A stretch of 64,000 bases of DNA from Callorhinus ursinus (lineage: Eukaryota > Chordata > Mammalia > Carnivora > Otariidae): contig NW_020312904.1 of NCBI RefSeq assembly GCF_003265705.1, positions 6,639,714-6,703,713 of the forward strand, given 5' to 3'. The position numbers were made by a program, and so were the translations under genes. The notes under the pieces are model-generated. The model was given only the letters and a program-made list of their open reading frames with translations, did no database searches and had not been told where the DNA came from. Numbering within the stretch: position 1 is the first letter of the stretch; each line of letters begins with the position of its first letter. This document shows positions 26,501 through 35,614 of this stretch, one piece after another.

Positions 26501-28272
26501 CACTGGAAATATGCTAAGAGAGTAGATATCAGGCACATGCATCACGCCAAAAAAATGGTAACTGTGTGAGGAGATGATACGTTAATTAGCTTGACTATAG
26601 AAATCATTATACATAGTATATATATGTACATCACATCATCATGTTGTACACCATATATACATATATATAATATCTATTTTCTAAAAATAGTTAATACGGT
26701 AAATTTCATTTTATGTTTTTTACCACCCACAAACACAAAATCATTAACAACTTAGTAAAAACATAGAAAATTTACAAAGAAAATTTATCAAGGACAAATA
26801 GCCAACAACCTTAGGAAAAAAATAAATTCACTACCAATAAATTTTTCAAGATTCAATTATTTAGACTGACAGAAATAGCAAAGTTTAACACCAGGTGTTG
26901 TCAAGGGTGTGGTGAAATGGGCACTCTGAGTATTGAGAGGAATATAAATTGACATAATTCTATGGGGTGACTTTGCAAAAACATATATTTCTATATACAT
27001 TTGTATAATTTAAAATATTTTTCACAGAATTTTTATATTTTTTAAAAATACATTTTAATCTAAAAAATACATTTTAATCTTTTAAAAAAAAGTCTATATC
27101 CTCTGATTCCACAGTTCCACTTTCAGGAACATATCCCCAAGAACCATTTTGACAGGTGGGCAAAGATAAGTTGTCAAAAGTGTTCACTGAAGTGCTCGCT
27201 TCGGCAGCACATATACTAAAAATAGTGTTCACTGAAGCAATGTTTATAGCAATGACAAATTGTACCCTGAACATCCCGGATGGGGCTTGAACAAAGATTC
27301 ATGCATACTGGAATACCAGTTATTGAAAATAATGATGTAGATATTGATACTGGAGAGCATTCCCAATACATTGGTAAGTGAGGAAAACAAATTACAAAGC
27401 AGTCTCGGGTGTGGGGGTGTTGCATATATTTCCATGGAGGGAAGTGCAGGAGGATACATACCAAAATGTAAAAAGCATTGTTGGAATCTGGGGTAATTTA
27501 ATTTTTTTTCTTATTTTTCTACAATAAACACATATGGTACTATCTGTACAATTTTAGAATATTGGTTAAAAAAAAAAACTCAGTGTGTTCCCTATTTATC
27601 AGTAGAGTCCTATCTGCACAATTATAACTTAGCTGGGGGAAAAAAAAAAACCTCCCAAGAACACAGCTACAATGTGATGAATTTCTCAAATGTGTATTCT
27701 GAATAGGCAAAAGAAGTCAAAATACAACCAATCTTCTCCTTCTCAACCTATTTCTTTAAAGTAGTTTCTATCAATACCAAAAGAACCCCAAAACGATCCT
27801 ATTAAAAAATGGGCAGAGGAACTGAATAGACATTTTTTACAAAGACGTACAGATGGCCAACAGACACATGAAAAGATGCTCAACATCACTCATCTTCAGG
27901 GAAATGCAAATCAAAACCACAATGAAAGATCACTTCACACCTGTCAGAATGGCTAAAATCAAAAGACAAGAAGTAAGTGCTGGAGAGGATGTGGAGAGAA
28001 AAAAACCCTTGTGCACTGTCTGCAGGAATGTAAATTGATGCAGACACTGTGGAAAACAGTATGGAGTTTTCTCAAAAAATTAAAAATAGAGATACCATAT
28101 AATCCAGTGATTCCACTACTGGGTATTTACCCAAAGAAAATGAAAACATTGATTTGAAAAGATATATGCACCCCTATGTTTATTGCAGCATTATTTACAG
28201 TAGCCAAGATATGGAAGTAACATAAGTGTCCCTCCATAGAAAATTAGGTAAGGAAGATGTGATACACACACA

Positions 28273-28329
<57 letters not shown>

Positions 28330-30406
28330 GAATATTATGCAGCCATAAAAAAGGATGGTTTTTGTGCCATTTGCAACAACACGGATGGACCCAGAGGGTA
28401 TTACACTAAGTGGAATAAATCAAACTGAGAAAGACAAATACCATATAATTTCACTCATACATGTAATCTAAAAAACAAAATGACTAAACACACAAAAAGC
28501 AAAATAAACACAGAGGACAAACTGATGGTTGCCAGAGGGAACGTGTTGGGGGGTTGGGTAAAACGGGTCGAGGGGAAGGGGAGATACAGGCTTCCAGTTT
28601 TGGAAGGAATAAGTCACAGGAATAAAAGGCACACATAGGGAACACAATGATACTGTAATAGCACTGTATGGTGACAGATGGTGACTACACTTACGGTGAC
28701 CATAGCATAACTTACAGAGCAGTCCAATCACTATGTTGTACACCTGAAACTAATGTAACATTGTGAATCAACTATGCTCAAATAAAAAAATAATAATAAA
28801 ATAAAAATAAAGAAATATGGTAGTTTCTATACAAGAAGCCAGAGCACTGACAGGGTGGGGTCTTCTCTGAGGAGGAGAAGGAGGAGAGGCAGTCTTTTTC
28901 GTTTCTGAGGGACAGGTGGAGTTGAGAAGTTCCAACCCCAGTCAAAGCTCTCCCACATGCACTGGCCATATGATTTTAAGCAATTCTCTTTGTTTCAGTT
29001 TGAGAAATTCCTTGAGAAATAAGGGAAATGCTACTGATCCTCATGGTAGCTAGAGCAGTGATGAGTATATAGTTCTTACAAGTGTTTGGCGATGATTAAG
29101 CATTCAGGAGCACAGAACGGACCCCCTCAAGATAACTCAAAGGGCCATGAAATCGGTGTTTCTGTTACAATTTTTTTAAAACATGCTTCATGCCCTGCCT
29201 CCAACCCACACACAGAAGAGCAGAGAGACAGACCCGAGGCTGAGCGAGAAGATGCCCAGACACCAGATCAGAAGTGGCTTCAGGGCACAGAGCCACCTGC
29301 ACACGGGTCGAAGCACTCCAGGCCGGTGACCAGGGAGACCTCGCGGTCCGAGGGGCGGGCCATCATCTCCTCCTACAAGGGAAGACGGACGGGCCTCCAC
29401 CGCCCGTGGGAATCTGTCAAGAACATTTTCCCGGGGAGGAAGCAGCGAAACCAGATCTGGACATCAGCACTCGGTACTGTCTTAGCGGATCTTTCCGACA
29501 AATGCGCAGGCTCCCTGGGACACAGCACCGGGTGTCAGGGTCTCACCGCTATGCCGGACAGCAAAGGAGACCGAGGGCCAGTCGGAGCGGAGACGTGAGC
29601 CTAAGGAAGAACTGCTGGGGGCAGCGCGCAGGCGTCCGGAAAGCTGGGCGGGAGGGACGGAGGAGAGGAGCCGCGTGGCGAGGAGGCATGAGGTGGGAAG
29701 GGGAGCGAGGGGCGGACCCCGCCAGCCCCGCGCACAGCCACCGCGCGAAACCCGAAGACCCGCGCAGCCAGCGTCCTCCTCCCTCGAGGTCTGGTCCCCA
29801 GCTTTACGGTAAAGTAAGGGCAGTCATCCCCGCACCCCCGTCGGGGCGAATAGAAAGGGGGCTTCTGGAGGTTCTGAGGGCGGGGCGAGGCCCCGACAGC
29901 GCGGGATCCTCAGAGTGGTCCGCCCTCCCGTCTCTTCCGCCTCGGTGTTCCGGGAGCACCGGAGGGGCGCGCCCGCCGCTCCCCCGACCCCCGCCCCGGC
30001 CGCGGTCACCCCGCGGAGGTCTGGCGCTCCCAACGGCAGCTGCACGCGACCCGGAAGGGCGGCGCGACACCCCACCAGTGCCTTTCTTCTGAGGCGACGA
30101 GCGCCTCGCACCGCGCATTTACCTGAGCGAGGCCACGCGCTCCAGCCCCTGCCACCTCTGAGCCCCTAACCGCCCGCCGCGGCACGCGGGCTCCAATGGC
30201 GGGGACGGGGCTCCGCCTGCGGCGCCCGGAAAAGGCGGGTAAGGCCCCGATTGGCTGAGAATTTGCAAGCCGCCAGCCCCACCCGTCGGTCTCCTCCCGA
30301 CTCTGACAGCACTCCTCCCCGCCCCCCGGCTTCCCTTCAGGCACCTTTCGCCAAAAGGGATGATGGCCCCGCGGCGGTTCTCGGTATGACTCTGATTCAC
30401 CGCCAT
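5132..30406 (-). CDS. WBP2NL: WBP2NL (PAWP, postacrosomal sheath WW domain-binding protein), six coding exons
   Basis: The joined coding sequence, on the minus strand, is 30345..30406, 16257..16365, 15862..16003, 15575..15667, 8322..8432 and 5132..5529: 915 bp, 304 residues plus stop, close to the human length (about 309). All junctions are AG/GT and all phases agree. Residues 1-150 form the GRAM/PH-like domain shared with WBP2 ([43 protein letters not shown]). Residues 179-270 are Y-G-x-P-P-x-G-Y-like repeats. One intact PPxY WW-binding motif (PPGY, residues 260-263) is visible. Known biology: the protein sits in the postacrosomal sheath of the sperm perinuclear theca, binds WW-domain proteins, and has a disputed role in oocyte activation. 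The gene lies downstream of SEPTIN3 on the same strand, as in human. No frameshift or premature stop is seen. Intron 1 is about 14 kb and full of repeats. Confidence 0.95.
6125..6338 (-). mobile_element. Can-SINE
   Basis: Inverted copy in WBP2NL intron 5. The target duplication tgtttccaactttct is on both sides. Confidence 0.92.
6470..7435 (+). mobile_element. Old L1 fragment (ORF1-derived)
   Basis: It contains decayed ORF1 coding sequence, for example the region around gaaagcaacaagagagaag and catacaagggatcctcaataag. It lies antisense to WBP2NL in intron 5. Confidence 0.7.
7441..7664 (-). mobile_element. Can-SINE
   Basis: Inverted copy inserted at the end of the old L1 fragment. Imperfect target duplication taagagactaatgcattt / taagagatgaatgcgttt. 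Confidence 0.9.
8322..8432 (-). CDS. WBP2NL: WBP2NL coding exon 5
   Basis: A 111-bp exon with acceptor gtcttctcag and donor gtaagg. It encodes [20 protein letters not shown] then [16 protein letters not shown], the linker between the GRAM domain and the repeat tail. Phase is 1 at both ends, so skipping this exon would keep the reading frame. Confidence 0.92.
8595..8710 (+). repeat. L2-like 3' end remnant
   Basis: Pattern ttgagggcagagattgtgtc...gggcctagcatagcact matches the conserved L2 3' end. Confidence 0.6.
8720..9000. repeat. Diverged interspersed repeat, LTR-like, family uncertain
   Basis: The stretch around tgatggcatttgggacccacctggatgatcc and ctcctcatctcaagatccttaa is a familiar mammalian interspersed repeat. 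I cannot name the subfamily with certainty. Confidence 0.4.
9392..9591 (-). mobile_element. Can-SINE, unusually GC-rich copy
   Basis: Inverted copy with target duplication gttggcttatttctt / gttcgcttatttctt. Its body is far richer in CpG than the other copies (around 9,480-9,560). Confidence 0.9.
10439..12750 (-). mobile_element. 5'-truncated LINE-1 with target-site duplication
   Basis: A 2.3-kb L1 in antisense to the plus strand, so in the sense of WBP2NL, lies in WBP2NL intron 4. The 11-bp target duplication cacctgtcttc occurs at 10428-10438 and 12751-12761. Poly(A) appears as the T-rich start at about 10,440. The body carries the 3' part of ORF2 and the 3' untranslated region. The clear duplication and long open frame point to a fairly young insertion. 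Confidence 0.9.
10915..12753 (-). pseudogene. L1 ORF2 C-terminal half, broken by in-frame stops
   Basis: The 411-codon frame 12753-11518 begins inside the reverse transcriptase domain and includes the catalytic FADD motif ([10 protein letters not shown]), then the thumb and C-terminal region. The frame is interrupted by TAG at about 11,518, continues in the same frame to a second stop at about 11,242, and then runs to 10,915 with the usual ORF2 end region. The endonuclease and the first part of the RT are absent because of 5' truncation, so the copy cannot be autonomous. Confidence 0.88.
12782..12992 (-). mobile_element. Can-SINE
   Basis: It lies directly beside the L1 in WBP2NL intron 4. 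The perfect 15-bp target duplication catttctctcttgtt is at 12767-12781 and 12993-13007. Confidence 0.95.
13823..14020 (+). mobile_element. Can-SINE
   Basis: Full-length copy ending in aaataaataaataaaatctt; flanks are A-rich and similar (aaacaaagcaaa / aaaaaaagcaaaaa). Confidence 0.9.
14175..14390 (+). repeat. MIR element
   Basis: It shows the MIR core and tail: ccatcactgtctacc...ccttgggaaactg...tcagtttcccc...attgacacatgtaaagggcttgg. Confidence 0.7.
14656..14786 (+). mobile_element. Short tRNA-like SINE (old Can-SINE type)
   Basis: It has tRNA-like A and B boxes (ctggtgggctcagtcagtag and gagttcaagcccc) without the CT-rich body, and an A/T-rich tail. Confidence 0.8.
14942..15037 (-). mobile_element. 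Short tRNA-like SINE, inverted
   Basis: Inverted B box (gggacttgaactcac) and A box (ctctaccgactgagccagcc), ending in ggtgcccc. Confidence 0.8.
15335..15455 (+). repeat. L2-like 3' end remnant
   Basis: Pattern gcaaactcctttgagacaagg...cagcatgtattatgg...gttgaataaatg, ending just before WBP2NL exon 4. Confidence 0.5.
15575..15667 (-). CDS. WBP2NL: WBP2NL coding exon 4
   Basis: A 93-bp exon with acceptor ttcccccag and donor gtgagc. It encodes [20 protein letters not shown] then [10 protein letters not shown], the highly conserved end of the GRAM domain in the WBP2/WBP2NL family. It is separated from exon 3 by only 194 bp. Confidence 0.94.
15862..16003 (-). CDS. WBP2NL: WBP2NL coding exon 3
   Basis: A 142-bp exon with acceptor ctcctag and donor gtaagt. 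It encodes [20 protein letters not shown] followed by [20 protein letters not shown] and IIQAAPD, the core of the GRAM domain. It ends with the first base of a Gly codon completed by exon 4. Confidence 0.94.
16257..16365 (-). CDS. WBP2NL: WBP2NL coding exon 2
   Basis: A 109-bp exon with acceptor tttctgcag and donor gtaatt. It reads [12 protein letters not shown], then [13 protein letters not shown], the first half of the GRAM domain. No long ATG-initiated ORF covers it; it was found by homology to the WBP2 family and by phase (1 + 36x3 bases). The N-terminal part of the exon (VLTQCQD) differs from the form I recall in human (LLKRSPN), while VELSF and TSYR are kept. Confidence 0.9.
16574..16767 (-). 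mobile_element. Can-SINE
   Basis: Inverted copy about 210 bp upstream of WBP2NL exon 2, from poly(T)-aagatttattt to gccacccaggcacccc. Confidence 0.9.
17318..17510 (-). mobile_element. Can-SINE nested in the tail of another
   Basis: Inverted copy with a (gacagacaga) stretch. It is inserted in the poly(T) side of the neighbouring copy; short duplication tgatactt / tgattctt. Confidence 0.88.
17517..17710 (-). mobile_element. Can-SINE (host of a nested copy)
   Basis: Inverted copy. Its target duplication gtgtgagttgatwctt (17303 on and 17711 on) encloses both SINEs, so this copy inserted first. Confidence 0.9.
18076..18183 (+). mobile_element. Short tRNA-like SINE
   Basis: A and B box sequences with a short A-rich tail. 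The perfect 10-bp target duplication aatccctaaa is at 18066-18075 and 18184-18193. Confidence 0.88.
18318..18503 (+). mobile_element. Can-SINE
   Basis: Diverged copy with near-perfect target duplication aaaaatagggaactcca / aaaaatagggtactcca. Confidence 0.9.
19600..19730 (-). mobile_element. Short tRNA-like SINE with (GTTT)n tail
   Basis: Inverted A and B boxes (gctcaaactcccaac, ctctactgattgaac), ending in caggcacccc. The tail is a nine-unit (ttgt)n microsatellite at about 19,601-19,637. Confidence 0.75.
20393..20588 (+). mobile_element. Can-SINE, sense arm of an inverted pair
   Basis: Full-length copy; its tail (tcaaataaataaaatctt) is repeated after the next SINE, which inserted into it. 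Confidence 0.92.
20591..20802 (-). mobile_element. Can-SINE, antisense arm of an inverted pair
   Basis: Inverted copy with a (ggga)n stretch, inserted into the tail of the preceding SINE. The target duplication is tcaaataaataaaatctt. Confidence 0.92.
20994..21185 (+). mobile_element. Can-SINE
   Basis: Copy with target duplication aataaaaagacac on both sides. Confidence 0.9.
21467..21675 (+). mobile_element. Can-SINE, perfect target duplication
   Basis: The 16-bp duplication aaactaaattggtatt is identical at 21451-21466 and 21676-21691. This indicates recent insertion into L1-derived sequence. Confidence 0.96.
23716..23925 (-). mobile_element. MER5A-like hAT remnant
   Basis: Inverted MER5A pattern: ggataattatttgttg...gtgaaaaccaaaaatgtctcctgagggcaaaatc...ctgagaaccactg. 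Confidence 0.7.
25946..26140 (+). mobile_element. Can-SINE
   Basis: Near-consensus copy with target duplication caaaaagtagtatggtgg / caaaagtagaatggtgg. Confidence 0.93.
26295..26485 (+). mobile_element. Can-SINE
   Basis: Copy with target duplication aatgagtatattgaa / aatgagtatagtgaa. Confidence 0.92.
27193..27223 (+). pseudogene. Severely 3'-truncated U6 snRNA retrocopy
   Basis: The sequence (g)tgctcgcttcggcagcac followed by atatactaaaa is the exact 5' end of U6 snRNA (about 30 nt including the 5' stem-loop). It is flanked by perfect 14-bp direct repeats agtgttcactgaag at 27179-27192 and 27224-27237, the mark of LINE-type retrotransposition. The rest of U6 is missing. It lies in WBP2NL intron 1. 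Confidence 0.88.
27760..28800 (+). mobile_element. L1 3'-end fragment
   Basis: It carries the ORF2 end region (aaatgggcagaggaactgaa, catttgcaacaacacggatg) and the 3' end atgtaacattgtgaatcaac with an A-rich tail. A (CA)n(GA)n microsatellite interrupts it. Confidence 0.8.
28263..28323 (+). repeat. (CA)n(GA)n microsatellite
   Basis: About 14 CA units followed by about 16 GA units, uninterrupted. Confidence 0.97.
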
Positions 30407-30600
30407 CTTTCTCCAGGCCCCCTCCTGCCACCCCTCAGATGGGAAGGGGCGGGGCCTGCGCCAAACCGGGGGCGGGGCTTTGAAGGGGAGGGCGGAGATT
30501 ATGGCGCAAGGACGAGGGTGGGGGGGGGTGGGCGAAGGGGCTGGTCACGTGAGGGGCGGTGGTCAGAGAGCTAGGCAGTGTCCACGTTGAGATGCCGGCT
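29270..30600 (-). promoter_or_regulatory. WBP2NL: CpG-rich promoter region of WBP2NL
   Basis: GC and CpG density rises sharply from about 29.27 kb to 30.6 kb and surrounds coding exon 1. On the upstream (higher-coordinate) side are GC-box-like gggcgggg runs (about 30,447-30,478). The core aaagATGGCGG at 30,400-30,410 (minus strand) overlaps the start codon and resembles a YY1 element. No TATA box was evident. The transcription start is not determined. Confidence 0.7.
30345..30406 (-). CDS. WBP2NL: WBP2NL coding exon 1 (start codon)
   Basis: The ATG at 30404-30406 opens [20 protein letters not shown], the conserved N-terminus. The context aaagATGg is a good Kozak match. The exon ends after two bases of codon 21 at a GTGCCT donor (30343-30344 on the plus strand reads AC). 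The two spare bases AG join T from exon 2 to give Ser. Confidence 0.93.
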
Positions 30601-31254
30601 GAGGGGGAAGGGAGCGGACCCAGGGAACTGACCCCGCCTCTGGAGCGCAGAGGTTTGAGTGAGTGGCCTCCTGGACCCACACTTGTCCTCTTGGCTCCTG
30701 CGTGGTAGCCCAGGCATGGTTGCTCGGCTGCCCACGGGAATAGAGCTTAGAAGCAGGATTTTTCTGCGTCCCCCGTGGCCGGGGCAGGAGTCTAACGCCC
30801 TTTGGAGAAAGGGTCCAGAAGGATTTCTCGCTTCTCCTAGGGCGAGCAGAACTTCTCCCCACCAGAAAAAGCCTGGAATCTGAGCCGGTTTCTTGTGAGG
30901 CAGCATTCAGGGAAGGGCGCGAGAGCTGTGTCGGGAGGATCTGTGCCGGCTCCAAGATCGAGACCGTGTCAACCATCATAACTGGCCTGCCTCCTCGAAA
31001 CGGTGATTGTGAGGATCCGGTAGGATACATTATATTGGAATCGCTTTGAGGACTAAAATGTTGTCCACATGCTTATTTCCTTTAAAATTCACAAAACAGC
31101 GCCAAAGGGCTTCAAGCAAAGGGAAGGTAACAGCTTCTGGATTACCGTATTTCATCAAGTTTAAGATGCTGCCACTTAGAAGATGCATCATTTTTAAATG
31201 TACCACTAGGGGAAAAAAGTTGCCAAATAAAGATATGTCATCAGTTGGAAGCTG

Positions 31255-31358
31255 TTTTTTTTGTTTTTAAGTAATCTCTACACCCAACATAGGGCTCGAA
31301 CTCACGACCTGGGGATCAAGAGTCGCATGCTCTACGGACTCAGTCAGCCAAGGGCCCC
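31255..31358 (-). mobile_element. Short tRNA-like SINE, inverted
   Basis: Inverted A/B boxes (gggctcgaactcacgac, ctctacggactcagtc) between WBP2NL and SEPTIN3; flanks agctg match on each side. Confidence 0.8.
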
Positions 31359-31459
31359 AAGCTGATTTTTTTTTTTTTTAACACAAGACTATTGGAACAA
31401 ATGAAATACAATAGGAATGGTGTGAAACTGTAGAATGAGCATTGAGATAGAGTCCTCCT

Positions 31460-31560
31460 CTTGCACTGGTAACTAAGTGTGCAACTTTGGGCAAGACAAC
31501 TATGCTCTCTGGACTTCAGTTTCCATATCTGTATGAAAGAATTGGACTAAAAGAACTGCT
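31460..31560 (+). repeat. MIR element
   Basis: MIR core pattern gtgcaactttgggcaagac...tctggacttcagtttccatatctg. Confidence 0.65.
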
Positions 31561-32299
31561 TTCTCTTAGCTGTAATATTTTAAGTTTGCAGAACTACTCT
31601 ATCACTCAGATCTTCCCATATCTCTCCATCTCCGTGTGGCGTTGCTGCTCTGGTCCTGATCCCCATTATTTTACCCGAATGACTCCCCACCACTCTTCTA
31701 TTCCTTGCATTCACCCTACAGAATATTGAGGCCCCGAACACAATTGCATATGGCCATCACATTCAAATTCAGAAAGATAGAGACAAAGTCGTGTTATTTG
31801 CTGGCTACAGAAAAGATTAGGAAACTCAAAGAGAGGAAGTTTGTTTTAAGTTTGAAAAAGACAAGAAACAAACTAGGGCTTTAGATGTAAATTCTTAACT
31901 CTTATTAAAGTATTCACTGCACAGTAGGCAGGTCTTTAGGCAAGATGGGCCCACTCCTTTCATAGAATTGGGTTTTATGCCTTCTGGAGGAAGGAGGGAA
32001 AAGCTAGGAAATTAGTTAAATGAAAATAAACCTTGTGTTCATTGAAGGAGACAGGCTATACAGAGCACAGCATCCCTCAAGGTCTAGCATGATAGCTCCA
32101 TCACTCCTTCTGAATACAAAACTCCGTAGAATAATGACTGAAGTCCAACCTCAAGCCAAATGAAGACCAACTGATCTCATGAAATGTTTTCCATCTATAA
32201 TTTTTGTGGCCGCTTCTTACCAAGACGATCCCTGTCTCACCCTCCACCCGCGCGATGTAATGGCCAATTTGGCCAAGGAGTGAGGAGCACAAATGAGAC

Positions 32300-33581
32300 A
32301 CAGGCCGGACAGTTCTTGTTCAAACAGCAATGTTTAGTTGTACAACACATAAAGTCTAGCAACATTTACACAACCAGTTTGAGGGTCTGTTGGCTTGTTT
32401 TCAATTGGGAAATTTAACCATAATGTCACCCAAAAGTTGGCTGGGACTGGTAACATTTAAGAAATGGGTCGTTCTTGCATCCCCTAGGCTTGGGCCTCTT
32501 GCTCCATCAGGACTTAGTTGTGGATGAATGGCCCACAAGTCACCAGCCTTTGAGAAAGTAGTGTCCAGGTGGAGACAGTGGGGAAAAGGGGGAGCGGGGC
32601 GGGGAGAATCCCATACAGACACAGTATGTGGGGCAGTGGCAGCCAACATTCGCAAACATTCATGCATCTGATGGGGGCCTTTGCCCTCCACTGGGTATTT
32701 TCCACTAGCCTACAGTGACCAACTGTGGCCAGGCTAATTCATTACTCACATTAGCAGGGTGGAGGTTGGGGCAGGAGTAGTCAGAGTAGGTGGGAAGAGA
32801 TCCCTCTTATTGCTAAGTGGACAGAAGGGTGATTTTTTTTTTTCTTCCTAGAGTTCACATCCCATGGGTTTCTGGAGTTTCGTGTCTGTGTTTACGTTCT
32901 TTTTTTAAGTTTGAGAGTAAGGAAGTCAATTCCAGAAACGTCTCTTCAGGAAAACCACTCTTTCTAAGCGGCTGCGTTACAGGGTGGGGAGGGCATGAAG
33001 CTGAACTCTGGGGCCAGCCACAAATGGCTATTTTTTTAAAGTGACCCTAGGCCTGGCTCCCCCACATCTGTAGTGACCCATCATTAGAAATAAGCTTTAA
33101 GCAATGAAGGAGACACCCTTGTCCCACACTGGGGCTCACATGGCTGACCTCAACAAATCTGACAAGCAGAAAAGTTGCTTTCTTGACCCCTGAAGGAAGC
33201 CAAGAGTAGCTCATGCAGATGAATGGACAGGGAGCAATGCCATTTCCCCTTAGAGATGGTTACAAGTAGCTGGTATGGGTTTGCAAGGGTAGAAGGAGCT
33301 CTTGATGAGTTCTTTCCCCCTACGGATGGGTTGGGACCGGCTGACACAGACGATGGACGAGGGCCGTGCTGGCGAGAACCCCATTCCACTGGGGGGGGGG
33401 GTGGTTTGGATACAGGGGGTAAGCAACTGTCCTAAAGAGATAGCTGGGCCCTCCAATCTGCTGAGAGCTGAGAGGGGCTGTGGTGGTGGTGGGCTGGGCA
33501 AGGACAGCTCTAAAAAGGGCATAGCCCTGCAGCAATAACAGCTGGGAGGATTGGAGGGAGAAGCAGCGCTTGAAATGGCCT
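32300..33581 (-). other. SEPTIN3: Probable SEPTIN3 3' untranslated region
   Basis: About 1.3 kb of largely repeat-free sequence follows the SEPTIN3 stop codon. The conserved-looking stretch near 32,310-32,350 may mark the end. No canonical AATAAA was seen on the minus strand there, so the 3' boundary is a guess. Confidence 0.4.
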
Positions 33582-33647
33582 TCATTCAGCAGTGGGGCAG
33601 GGGGTGGCTGGCACAGGTGGAAGGACAGTGCCCAGGAGGCCTTCTCC
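33582..33647 (-). CDS. SEPTIN3: SEPTIN3 terminal coding exon 11 (long isoform)
   Basis: The coding part is 66 bp with acceptor ccccctgcag. It encodes [20 protein letters not shown] then E and TGA at 33582-33584, the known C-terminus of the 358-residue isoform. The exon continues as 3' untranslated sequence. Confidence 0.94.
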   Translation of the reverse strand, partial: GEGLLGTVLPPVPATPCPTAE

Positions 33648-35583
33648 CTGCAGGGGGGTGAGAACGGTTGAGGGTGTGGAGACCAGTGGCCGGCAGCAGA
33701 CACATAAAACAGCTTCTCCAGGGAGGCTGACATCAAGGTGTAGGGGTGCCAAGCACCATCCTCTACTCCACCTCTCCAACGCCCACCACCCCACTAGACC
33801 TCCCCTGCCAGTCCTAGTGGCCAGTCCCATGTCTGCCCACATGACTGCCCACTGTATACACTGGGGATCCCTCTCCTGTGGAAATGTAGCAACCTCTGGG
33901 CTTTAACCCTAATGCTGTTCTATCCTGACAGGTGCTTACCCTGCAATAACTTTGTGGGGGAGGGAGGATGTGTATTGGATTGGTAAAGAACCTCCAAGAA
34001 AGACAGAGACCATAGGTTTTGGGGTCACCCGCCTCTTTCCCCTGGCCCACCGAGTCTTGGTCTGAAGTCTATGTGCTTTCCTAGCACCTAAGTGATAAGA
34101 GACTAGAAATGCTGGGATTTGTCGTGGACCAGTAAAACACCGAGGGCTGGACCAGGAGATGGAACAGGAGGTTGTATGAGGTCATTGTAAATGGTAGCTA
34201 GTTGGTGTTTTCCCTTTACCTAAGGCTAAACTGTTTCCCCCAGCCCCAAGTTTCAGCCACCTGATAGACTGAAGGAGAAAGAGTAACTTGTTTGTAAAAC
34301 CAGTGGGGGAAATCTATGCATTAATAAATACAGGGCTGAAGCGGGTGGCAAGAAAAGGCTGACTGTATGATTGTGGGTATCATTAGCAATGTCTGCAGGA
34401 GTCAGGAGGCGGGAATCGGGGAAAAGCAGACACAGACAGACAGACATGCACAGTGAGAGAGAACAGAAGTCCAGAGGGGCTCAAGCATGAATGAGAAGCG
34501 AGCAGTAGAGAAGACAGCTTGTTCAGGAGGAAGAATCTGGATGGAGAAAAGTGAGGTGGTGTCTCCGATTTGCCTCTGTAGCCAAACCACTGAGAAAGGC
34601 AAAGGTTGTGTATTGCTCTTGATACGTCTTTAGATTTAATTCTTCTAGAACTCAGTGCCCAAAGAAAGGCTGTCTCACTGGACCAGCGCGTGTGCTTCTC
34701 GAACCAGCTACTGGGAACTGGGTAACTCATCGTGTTTCCCCCTCTGCCTGGGCCCACACGGGTCCACCCTGCGCTGCGGAAACTTTCTTTCCTGCTCATC
34801 TCTGTGGGTCTGATTTCTCTCGTAATCCCGTAATCCCAGTGTGTTCTGTCACGTGCTTTGGCTGTGATTTTATTTTAAAGTGGCCTGAAGTCCTTTTTGG
34901 AAGTAGACTGGGCATAAATCCTAAATATGGAAATGTAGCTAAGGTGGATTAGACTCCAAGCAAGTGGAAGAAGTCAGAGAGGCGCAGGATGAAGCAATGA
35001 GGGAAGGGGGAGAAGGCGGGAGCAGAGGGGAGTGAGGTGAGGCGCGTGTGGAAAGCAGCAGTCAGCAACCAGGACGGACGGCGACAGGCGGTGGATTTCG
35101 GACAGTGGCGGCGACACATGCTGAAGGGTGGAGCTCTTTTCTCCACTTCTGGGCACGAACTCTTTCTGCAGGAGCCCAGCTCCAGCCGACTCTGCTCTCC
35201 CTTGACCTTCCCTCTCCTAGGAAGTCCTAGCCTTACCCTGGACGGCCAAGCCCCACCACCCACTCCCCACCAGGTCCAGCTCCAAAGCTGTCCTCAGAGA
35301 GTCTCTGCAGTCCCTGTTTGTGGGCGGCTCTGAGATAAGAAAGAGTTACCTGTGGCTCACCTGCTCCCCATCATTTTTAAGTGAAACCTCCCCTAAGACC
35401 TCTTGAGTGAGGCACACGGCTTTGTTCTGGGACACAAGGAAAGGAGACAGATAATGGACAGCCATGGAGGAACCAAACTTACAAGGGACCTACCAGGGAG
35501 GGCAGTGAAAATACCTCACCCCTGCACAGGTAAACACACACACACACACACACACACGCACGCACACTCTCTCTCCCTCTCGT

Positions 35584-35614
<31 letters not shown>

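Larger units (their letters stand above)
16366..30344 (-). other. WBP2NL: WBP2NL intron 1
   Basis: This 14-kb intron is mostly L1 and SINE sequence (listed separately) plus the U6 fragment. The stretch 28,800-29,270 shows no recognisable feature; from 29,270 on it is CpG-island sequence. No coding exon other than those of WBP2NL was recognised. Confidence 0.85.

Noticed and set aside
29274..30092. 272-codon plus-strand ORF in the WBP2NL CpG island
   Set aside because: Arg/Pro/Gly-rich composition typical of a chance frame in CpG-rich DNA; it overlaps other long open frames on both strands and has no domain resemblance.
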